The position numbers and the translations under genes were made by a program. Below are positions 8,102 to 15,526 of a DNA stretch of 15,526 nucleotides, piece by piece. How positions within the stretch are numbered: position 1 is the stretch's first letter; each line of letters starts with the position of its first letter. The stretch is from Triangularia verruculosa. Its lineage: Eukaryota > Ascomycota > Sordariomycetes > Sordariales > Podosporaceae. The stretch lies in assembly GCA_033296885.1 (NCBI GenBank), contig MU864126.1:1-15526 (forward strand), read 5' to 3'. The notes beneath the pieces are model-generated. The model was given only the letters and a program-made list of their open reading frames with translations. It searched no databases and was not told where the DNA came from.

Positions 8102-11063
8102 ATGAGCAGCTGGCAACCCAATCAAGAGTCCCTCGGGACGCTCGCGACATGTCTCCGGGACTCGCTGAGCGGCTTCAACAAGACTGCCCAGAAGCAGGCT
8201 GAAATTGTGAGTTGCGACGGTCGTTGTGGGAAAAATAATGCCTGCGCGTCCACCAGCTGACGGATTGACGCCGGCGCAGATGCTCACGCAGGCGAAAGCG
8301 AATCCCGATATCAACAATTACCTAGCCTTCATCTTTTCGAATGCCCTTCCAACACCGGGAACCGCCGTCCAGCCCAACGAATGGCACTCGGTCCGTTCTG
8401 CTGCCGCCCTCATGCTCAAGAACAACATCAAGAGCAACCTCAAGGGCATCCCCGAAACCAGTCTCCAGCTGATCAAGCAGGCCATTCCTCTCTGCATCCA
8501 GGACACAAACTCTTCGATTCGCAACCTTGCTGGCAACCTTGCGACTGAAATCATCCGCTGTGGAGGTCTTTACAGCTGGCCTGAGCTCCTCGAAATCCTT
8601 CTCAAGATGATCGGTAACGAGGGAAGTCAGTACTCGAACGAGGCTCAAGAAGGTGCCATGGCCGCCATGGCCAAGATTTGCGAGGACAACACCAAGGTGC
8701 TGGAGCGGGAACAGAACGGCCAGAGACCCCTGAACATCCTCCTCCCCAAGTTTATCGAGGCTACCAAGAGCCCTCTGCCAAAAGTCCGCGCCCTGGCCCT
8801 TACGGCCATCAACGAGTTTACCCCCAAGAAGAGCCAGGCCATGCTTAATGTGATCGACAACCTTCTCCAGCACTTGTTTCACCTCTCCGAGGACCAGCAT
8901 CCTGGCGTGAGGCGCGAGGTATGCCGTGCCTTTGTGCGCCTCGTAGAAACTCGCCCGGACAAGTTGTTGCCCCATATCGGAGGTTTGGTCGACTACATCC
9001 TCACCCAGCAAAAGAGTGACGACGAGGAGCTCGCCACAGAAGCGGCCGAGTTCTGGTTGGCAGTGGGTGAGCATGACAATCTCTGGCAGGCCCTGGAGCC
9101 ATATATCAGCAAAATTGTACCTGTGCTGCTGGAATGCATGGTTTACAGTCCCGAGGACATTGCGCTCCTCGGTGGTGCATCCGACGACGAGGACGAGGAG
9201 GACCGGGAAGAGGATATCAAACCACAATTCGCCAAGAAAAACCTCAAGCGCGGCGCTGCGGGTGCTGAGGAGGGCGCCAACCAAGAAGCCAACGGCTACG
9301 AAAAGATGGCTGAAGAAGGGTTGGAAGAGGGCGAGATTGACGACGAGGACGAGGACGATGACGGGGATGAGAACCCAGACGAGAGGTGGACACTTCGCAA
9401 GTGCTCTGCGGCAGCGCTCGATGTTTTTGCTGGCGATTTCGGCGGCACCATCTTCAACTCCATCCTCCCATATCTGCAAACCAACCTGAAGGCTGAGGAC
9501 TGGCCCCGCCGGGAAGCTGCCGTGCTTGCCCTTGGTGCTGTTGCCGATGGCTGCATGGGTGTTGTCGTGCCCCATCTGCCCGAGCTCGTTCCTTACCTCA
9601 TCACCCTGCTGGAAGACCCGGAGCCAGTAGTCCGCATCATTACCTGCTGGACCCTCAGCAGGTACTCATCGTGGGCCGCCAGCCTGACAGATGCAGCACA
9701 AAAACAAAGTTACTTTGAACCACTTATGGAGGGTATCCTCCGTAGGATGCTGGACAAGAACAAGAAGGTGCAGGAGGCGGGTGCCTCGGCTATGGCTACT
9801 CTCGAGGAAAAGGCCGGGAAACAGCTCGAGCCGTACTGTGGGCCAATCATCCAGCAGTTTGTCTTGTGCTTCAGCAAGTACAAGGACAAGAACAGATGGG
9901 TCCTCTATGACTGCGTGCAAACACTGGCCGAGCACATCGGACCTGTTCTCGCGCGCCCTGAGCTTGCCGGGCAACTCATGCCCACCATTATCGACAGATG
10001 GCAAAGGGTGCCGGATCAGTCGCGGGAGATGTTTCCCCTGCTAGAGTGTCTGTCCTACATCGCCATGGCACTCGGGGATTCGTTCACCCCCTATGCTGAG
10101 CCAATCTTCAACCGCTGCGTCAACATTATTCACCAAAATCTGGAGCAGTCGATGCATGCCAAAACAAACGCCAACTTTGACCAGCCCGACAAGGACTTTT
10201 TGGTCACCAGTCTTGATCTCTTGAGCGCCGTCATCCAGGCTCTTGATAATGCCAAGGCGGCCGAGCTTGTTGCGAGAAGTCAGCCGGCCTTTTTCGAGCT
10301 GCTGAGCTTCTGCATGGAGGATCCCTCCGACGAGGTGCAACAGTCGGCCTATGCTCTGGTTGGCGACTGCTCCAAGTATGTCCCTGAGCAGCTCAGGCCG
10401 TTTGTGCCCAAGATCTTCACAATCCTGGTCAAGAAGCTGGACTTGGATGATATCCTGGACGAGGAGATTGACAGCAGCTTCAGCGTTGTCAACAACGCCT
10501 GTTGGTCTGCCGGCGAGGTGGCGATGCAGTTCAAAAAGGAGATGGAGCCATTTGTGCCAGAGCTTCTTCAGCGATTTGTTGAGATCATCTCCAACCCTGG
10601 TGTACCATCTGGTGTCGTTGAGAATGCTGCCATCGCGCTGGGCAGACTAGGACTCTTCCACGCCGAGATTCTTGCGCCTCATCTGTCCAAGTTTGCTCAC
10701 GAGTTCTTGACTGTGATGGACGAGGTTGACACGTCGGAGGAGAAGGCGACCGCTTTTAGGGGATTCTGCAACGTTGTCGCCCAGAACCCACAGTCGATCG
10801 AGAATGTGCTGCTGGCGTTCTTTTCTTCCATCGCTAGGTACCAGGACTTGAAGCTTCGCAACCCCATCAAGCACGAGTTGCATGAGGCTTTCTTGAGTGT
10901 AAGTTATTGTCGCTTTTTGACTACAATTCAGGATGGCAAGATGCTAATAGACACCACACAGGTCCTCAAGATCTACCAGCAACTCATCCCCGGGTTCGGC
11001 GACTTCCTCAGCAAGCTCCCGACACAAGACCAGCAAGCGCTCAAGACAACGTATGGCCTCTGA
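8102..11063 (+). CDS. transportin / karyopherin beta-2 (Kap104)
   Basis: Nuclear import receptor that carries PY-NLS cargo, in yeast mainly mRNA-binding proteins such as Nab2 and Hrp1, through the pore and releases it on Ran-GTP. Exons 8102-8206, 8280-10898 and 10962-11063 (2826 nt) give 941 residues, against about 900-920 in relatives. The protein is HEAT repeats throughout. Landmarks are LKNNIKSNL and MAKICEDN near the N-terminus; an acidic loop at about 336-404 (the H8 loop that couples Ran binding to cargo release) ending at TLRKCSAAALD; ITCWTLSRY with W492; and NNACWSAGE with W777, matching the two cargo-binding tryptophans of human transportin-1. Intron 1 (73 nt) separates QKQAEI from MLTQAKANPD. 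Intron 2 (10899-10961, 63 nt) is a multiple of three without a stop, yet it has a perfect GTAAGT donor and CTAAT branch, and removing it restores the conserved C-terminal helix (AFLS/VLKIYQQL). The protein ends TTYGL, like the AFYGV end of human. Confidence 0.95.
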
Positions 11064-11311
11064 GCGTGGAGGTTAATGCCGTGTAGTGGTTGTTGCATTT
11101 TGGGGCAGGGTGGTGGTTGCCAGATACAACGATGGAAGGGGATTCTGGGTTTTGAGGTTGCTCATGATCATTGCTTCTGCTGCTGCTACTGCTCTGATTG
11201 TGTATTCTTTTGATGACGAAGGGGTGGGGGGGATGGGGGAGGAGGAGGTGATGAATGGGAATAATAGAAACATTGATCGCACATCTCTCTCGTACTTTGA
11301 CGCACATTTTC

Positions 11312-11331
11312 TTTTTTTTTTTTTTTTTTTT
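11312..11331 (+). repeat. poly(T) tract, 20 nt
   Basis: Uninterrupted run of 20 T, 249 bases past the Kap104 stop. Could be slippage, or the remnant of a retroposed poly(A) tail on the minus strand, though no element body is visible beside it. Confidence 0.9.
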
Positions 11332-11762
11332 ACCGGTAGCGCTTCAGGCGGGCGGTATTTTTTATTTTTATTTTTTTCCACCAAAACATATCACGTTCAG
11401 GCAATTCAAGAACGAATACACATTACCTAGTCAATCCATCAAAGTAGATAGTCTGTTTTTTTGTTTTTTTTTTGGTCTAGTTTATTTCTTTCGTTAGTTT
11501 TGAGGATTGCAAAAATGGAGAATGAGATGGTATGGCGAAGAAGGAAAGAAAGAAAGAAAGTTTATACCCCCCTCTTACGCTCTTTTTTTGAAGCAGGCTT
11601 GTGGGAGTGGTGGGTTGTTGTTGTTGTTGTTTTCTTTTGCTCTGTTGGTTGTTTATTTGTTTTGTGTTATTGTTTTTTGAAGTTAATGTTGGGTTTGTTT
11701 ATTGTCTGGGAGGAATTTGTGAAGGATCCGGAGGAAAATATGGAAATCTGAGCGGGGGAGGA

Positions 11763-11785
11763 GGTAGGTAGGTAGGTAGGTAGGT
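11763..11785 (+). repeat. (GGTA)n microsatellite
   Basis: Five full GGTA units plus a partial one. The unit matches the GGTA/TACC words that recur in the noncoding parts of this window. Confidence 0.9.
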
Positions 11786-11836
11786 GCAAGGTAAAGAATA
11801 AGTAAGGTTGATATAAATGATGGGAGGTTTGGAGAT

Positions 11837-11905
11837 GGGGGAGGAAAAGGGGGAGGAAAAGGGGGAGGAAAAGGGGGAAGGAAAAGGGGGAAGGAAAAAG
11901 GGGGG
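11837..11905 (+). repeat. G-tract minisatellite, quadruplex-forming
   Basis: Six G tracts (11837-11841, 11849-11853, 11861-11865, 11873-11877, 11886-11890, 11900-11905) separated by A-rich spacers of 7, 7, 7, 8 and 9 bases (AGGAAAA and longer variants). Four G5 tracts with 7-base loops meet the usual criteria for an intramolecular G-quadruplex on the plus strand. The repeat unit is 12 nt, growing to 13 and 14. Confidence 0.9.
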
Positions 11906-13128
11906 ATGTGTAATGGGAATAAAATTGGAGGAGGGGATTGTGATAAAGGGGATTAAAAAGAGGAGGAAACTTTTGATGGATAGGGTAGGAAAAGCATTGG
12001 CGTGGCTTATTTGTGTATTTGGGTATGTGTTTGCGTGTGGGGAGGGGGGTTCGATTTAAAAGGAAAAAGGTCAAGGTGAAAAAATAGTAATAGATAGCAT
12101 GTTTTCTTGTTTGGACTTTTATATTTAGATAGGGATAGCTGAGTTAGTATAGTACAATGACAGTAGTAAATAGGTATGTAGCGAAATAGGTAGATAAAAG
12201 CTTTTGAGTGAGGTGTGAATAGGTAGTGTACTTGTTTGTGTATTTTTACCCATTATAATGATCCGAGATTGATGATAGCGATGAGGTAAGATGGAGTATA
12301 GGTAGAGGTGTGTTTGATGTTGGGTGTGGAGTAGACCTTGTTTCAAGAGAGGTTCTTTTAGGAAGGGCGGTCGGTGGAATGGATAGAGTGCTATTTTGAA
12401 TGGGGTCGTAGCGTGGTAATAGGACACCTCTCGAGGGGAAAAGATGAACTTGCTATATTGTTTCAACTTAATAGAGGGAGCATACTATGTGAAATACCTT
12501 GGCTATTTTCGGGGTGTATTTTCCCCCTGACGAACCACTTGGTTTCTGAGACCTGAATCTGTGTTTTTTTGTTGGCTCTCAGTCCAACTTAAGTTGGCAT
12601 TCTACCCTAGGTACTGGTCTTTATCTGTTGCCCTTGGTCCCGGCTTTTGCTGGGCTCTGTTCTGTCAAGGTTTCCTGTCTTCTTGACCCCTTGAATCTCC
12701 CCTTTTCGAACTGCAGTTGGAGATACTCGGGACCTTTAGTTTGAGGCCTGAGACGCGGGTCTGGAGTTGGGGATTTGAGTGGAATTTGGTTATCAGAGTT
12801 GTCTGCCTGGAGATGGGTAGTAAGGAATGCGCGTGCACGGAAATGTTGATGAAACCAGGGAATTTGCGTCCTTGCCGGGGGCTCTTTCTGTGATATCAAC
12901 TTGCAGGTCACTTTGATATATGAAGGAGTACCTCCAGTTGTGGGACAGGGCAGGAAGGGACGTCTGGAGTATGGGAAGGACTGTTTGGAAGAAGGAAGCG
13001 CTACATCAAATCTTGTCCAGAAAACCACAACCATAAATCATTTTCATTCATTGTCCATCCCCACTGGCCACACCTTTCATCTTCCTTTTCATTCCATCAA
13101 ACACTACATACAACTGAAAATTCCTCCA
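11906..13128. other. noncoding region, partly AT-rich
   Basis: About 1.2 kb with no recognisable gene. Positions 12060-12530 are fairly AT-rich with short open frames only. Positions 12600-13030 have balanced composition and carry a 137-codon minus frame (13034-12621) and part of a 147-codon plus frame (12901-13344). Neither resembles a known protein, and they overlap each other. No tRNA or rRNA seen. Confidence 0.5.
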
Positions 13129-13211
13129 TCAACGAGCCGTGTCGAGTCCAACACCGCAGTGACCGCTATCAAGCCCCCAGACCTCAGCATTCGCGACAGA
13201 CCCGGACTTAC

Positions 13212-13319
13212 CCTCGTGCAGAATCTTCTCGACAATCGTCACGCAAGTCCAGGCGCACCCAACGGCCAGAGTCCATCCCGAGCCCCCGTGGCCGTAGTTA
13301 GCCAGGAGAAGAGGGGGAT
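13212..13319 (-). pseudogene. C-terminal exon relic of a DAO-family FAD oxidase
   Basis: The minus strand encodes about 36 residues with the motif LLLANYGHGGSGWTLAVGCA followed by a helix (WTCVTIVEKILHEG). This is the C-terminal FAD-contact motif of D-amino-acid/D-aspartate oxidases (NYGHGG, then WGCA). The block is bounded like an exon: TGTCAAC branch and TGCAG acceptor at 13320-13322, and a perfect GTAAGT donor at 13211-13206. A following exon could finish the protein in the next 200 bases, but upstream on the minus strand (13320-15400) I find no FAD-binding GxGxxG N-terminus and no other oxidase exon. It is therefore probably a truncated relic, or the tail of a gene whose other exons I cannot recognise. 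Confidence 0.5.
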
Positions 13320-13349
13320 CTGCAGGATTTGGACACCAGGTTGACAATA

Positions 13350-14684
13350 CAGGAGCTTGAATCGGAGGGGGCCACGAGGTGGGAAATTGCCACTGGCGAT
13401 GAGGCCGATGATGGTGACGTCCCTGCTGGGCTCATCACGGTTTCTGCCATCCAGGAGAGGCGGTGGTGATTTGTTTTTCTTTCGGGTTTTATTTTTATTT
13501 CACTTTTATACCTGCGCCTTAGCCCACAAAGTATGGAGTAGCGTGCCTAACAAAACCAAAACAACAAGACCTCCCATCTCCAAGTCCAGTGCAATATCTA
13601 CCTGACCAGTATCCATCATTACTGCCATCGAGTTCCCACTTCCTTCCGGCTCGCCCCCAACTACACATGGCGTTCATCAACTACCTACCTAGTTAGCCTA
13701 CCCACACCGTCAGAGAATGACCGTAGCAGCATACACCGCACAACATACAATACACTTTAACTCCGCTTTCAAGCACAGCATTCACACCTCACCCAGAATC
13801 ACAGCATCAGGTACCTCCCTACAAACACTGCATACAATCACGGCAGACCCTCACCGCACACACCCGCAGCATACCCAGCTACCTAGGTAAGTACCCGGGA
13901 CCTCTCCATCTACATAAAGTTCAACCCCCACAACCCCGAGTCTACCTGCCCAGCTAAAGCAACACCAACAACCCACACCTCGCACAACCCGGTGATCATC
14001 TCATCTCACCTTACCTTAATCCCCCGAATAAAACCCTCACCTCAACCAAACTCTCCTATCACCGTCTCATAATCCCCTCCCCAATCGTCCCAAAAAAAAA
14101 CCCTTCACCCATCACACGTTCATTAGTTTTGGTCATTGGGCATTCTTGATGTTATATGAGATACTGAAAAAGGTGTTTTATACGAGGCCAGCCTGGCTAT
14201 GGCAGGGAATTTTGGGTGTCTATCTTACCCAGTGAAAATTGTGCGTGGAGTGGCTGGGTGGTCGTGTTGACGAGGGGAGCTGGCGATCAAACTTGGGCAC
14301 TTTCCTGCTCATGTTGAGCGTCATATGGGTTGCCGGTTTCATTCATGGTTCATGGTTTTGGGGATGAATATACCTATGTGGTTGTTAAGGGTGCCCCTTT
14401 CACACTGATAAGGTTTTCTCTAGCTGCTTATACTTGGTTGGATCTGAATCTGATCTGGGATGTACATACACCGGTTCGCTTGGGCACTCTATGATGAAAG
14501 CATGTCGAACTTGTGGCCTTTCGACCTGGTTGAAGAGCGGGTGTTGAGAGAGTTTCTCTACATGGTGTTTTTTTTCTCCGGGAGGTAACATCAGGGGCCA
14601 TGTCTCACTGGATTGGAAAGAGGGGTAAGGTATTTGATAAGTGGAAGGAGACGAAAAGCCGGGAAGAGGTGAAAAGGGGACAAG
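13350..14684. other. gene-poor region, C/A-rich stretch
   Basis: No supported gene. Positions 13565-14100 are strikingly C- and A-rich and poor in G on the plus strand. A TATAAAAG on the minus strand at about 13504-13511 resembles a core promoter, about 55 bases before a minus ATG at 13449 whose frame closes after about 50 codons. A minus open stretch at about 13655-13510 has a hydrophobic segment (GGLVVLVLLGTLLHTLW), but no family is recognisable. Confidence 0.4.
13880..13889. repeat. TACCTAGGTA palindrome, copy 1
   Basis: Perfect 10-base palindrome, found again at 15229-15238. Related TACCTA/TAGGTA words occur at about 41-50, 1699-1725, 4160-4265 and 13681-13691, all outside coding exons. 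Confidence 0.7.
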
Positions 14685-15124
14685 ATGTCTCTAATGAAGG
14701 GGAAGGAGGGTTTGGTGTATGGTGGGGAAGAGCAGCTGTTTGATCTCGGGGAACTCAATTCAGAGAGGTATGACACAGGGCGTCTGGCAAGAGAGTTCCA
14801 AAACAGATCTTCCCTGGTTAACACATCTCACCTCGGGATGTCCTCGCGGTGGCTCCAAAGGCGACTGCGATTTGCACATGTTTTCTCCAACTTGATGTCC
14901 TTCCGGACAGCACCCGCTCAAGGCGGCGCTGGGTATGCCATCAACCTGCATCTCAGAACTTTCATCTTGTACTCGACAGCAACCTCGACAGCCACCACCC
15001 TGGACTGCTTCACATCGCTTACCTCCGCTTGCCTACCTACCAAAGAGCTTGAGGCGCGGCACTGGGTAGTCTCACTCAAACAAACTCAACTCCCTTCATG
15101 TTCATCAAGAAACAATACGAATAC

Positions 15125-15157
15125 GCTCTCTCTCTCTCTTCTTACTCTCTCTCTACT
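15125..15157. repeat. (CT)n microsatellite
   Basis: CT-dinucleotide blocks interrupted by a short TCTTCTTA segment. Pyrimidine tracts like this are common in fungal promoters. Confidence 0.8.
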
Positions 15158-15228
15158 ATCCTGGAAACCGGGCTCCTCTCATTCTCAGAAAGGAACGTTC
15201 CTGGAACCGATCCGTAATATCCGCAATA

Positions 15229-15238
15229 TACCTAGGTA
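15229..15238. repeat. TACCTAGGTA palindrome, copy 2
   Basis: Second exact copy of the palindrome at 13880-13889, extended on its right by CCTAGTTAGGT, which makes a cluster of related words. Confidence 0.7.
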
Positions 15239-15440
15239 CCTAGTTAGGTTCCCTCCCAACAACCTAACTCAGCCTCTTCCTGAACTGCCGATAGGGAAGG
15301 TAGAACAAACAAATTTTGCCCGAGTAATGCACCGGCGCGGTTGTTGGTGATCGTCAAGTCTGTGAGCAAAGCCAACATGCTTCAATAACTCGGACTTCCA
15401 TGCAAATATCTTTCAAGGCCTTTCACCACAAAGCCAGATA

Positions 15441-15443
<3 letters not shown>

Positions 15444-15498
<55 letters not shown>

Positions 15499-15526
15499 CG
15501 GGGGGGCGGGCGGGGCGGGGCGCGCG
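15444..15526. other. poly-G contig end, probable artefact
   Basis: A run of 55 G at 15444-15498 followed by G/C-only sequence to the last base. Two-colour sequencing calls absent signal as G, so low-quality read ends assembled into a contig edge give exactly this pattern. Not expected as fungal telomere, which would be TTAGGG repeats. Treat as non-biological until shown otherwise. Confidence 0.75.

Larger units (their letters stand above)
11064..11836. other. Kap104 3' flank with simple repeats
   Basis: No gene seen. The stretch holds a cluster of simple-sequence tracts: 20 T at 11312-11331, further T runs near 11363-11376 and 11456-11472, a GAAA repeat at about 11543-11560, a GTT repeat at 11614-11631 and a GGTA repeat at 11763-11785. 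Open frames here are low complexity and not credible as proteins. The T-rich part probably includes the end of the Kap104 transcript. Confidence 0.6.
14685..15350 (+). other. uncertain 221-codon open frame
   Basis: Longest open frame in the right part of the window, from an ATG with A at -3. The first 30 residues (MSLMKGKEGLVYGGEEQLF...) look acceptable as protein, but the rest is S/T/L-rich, partly translated from a CT microsatellite, with no domain and no conserved intron pattern. A GTATGA near 14767 could be a donor, which would make only the first part coding. More likely chance than gene. Confidence 0.15.

Noticed and set aside
8322..9575. 417-codon minus-strand frame opposite Kap104
   Set aside because: Antisense shadow of a strongly conserved coding exon; its translation shows no family motif of its own.
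12030..12060. GGTTCGA suggestive of a tRNA T-loop
   Set aside because: No matching acceptor or anticodon stem around it; no tRNA can be folded.
11667..12074. 135-codon minus-strand frame
   Set aside because: Consists of translated G/A minisatellite and simple repeats (F/P/L-rich), without any domain.
1..15526. a new multi-gene system
   Set aside because: The recognisable genes are unrelated housekeeping functions with ordinary fungal spacing; no clustered accessory genes, CRISPR or intact mobile element is present.

Overview
The window is a piece of a filamentous ascomycete nuclear genome, most likely Sordariomycetes and probably Sordariales. The evidence is short introns (52-76 nt, one of 305 nt) with GTRNGT donors and CTAAC/CTGAC-type branch sites, gene models that match fungal proteins through their whole length, and an AT-rich island with the dinucleotide pattern of repeat-induced point mutation (RIP). 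The right edge ends in 55 consecutive G and then G/C-only sequence, which looks like a contig end with a read artefact.

Layout. Positions 1-365 hold a decayed AT-rich (RIP-like) repeat relic. Positions 366-2310 hold no gene I can support. A six-exon ketohexokinase-like PfkB sugar kinase lies on the minus strand (3891 to 2311). It shares a roughly 0.5 kb divergent intergenic region with a three-exon ATP-NAD kinase of the Utr1 type on the plus strand (4402-6440). Two more plus-strand genes follow: a two-exon proteasome assembly chaperone 4 (PAC4/Poc4-like, 6860-7403) and a three-exon transportin, the karyopherin beta-2 Kap104 (8102-11063).

From 11064 to the end the window is gene-poor. It contains simple-sequence repeats, a G-tract minisatellite able to form a G-quadruplex, a single exon-like relic of a D-amino-acid-oxidase-family (DAO) FAD enzyme on the minus strand (about 13212-13319), pyrimidine-rich stretches and copies of a TACCTAGGTA palindrome.

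The four intact genes are unrelated housekeeping functions: sugar phosphorylation, NADP synthesis, proteasome core assembly and nuclear import of PY-NLS cargo. I see no operon-like logic beyond the divergent pair and no new defence, mobile or biosynthetic system. Points worth a second look are the RIP island, the DAO relic, the G-quadruplex array, the stop-free 3n intron of Kap104, upstream ORFs, and a C-to-G shift in wobble base along exons.
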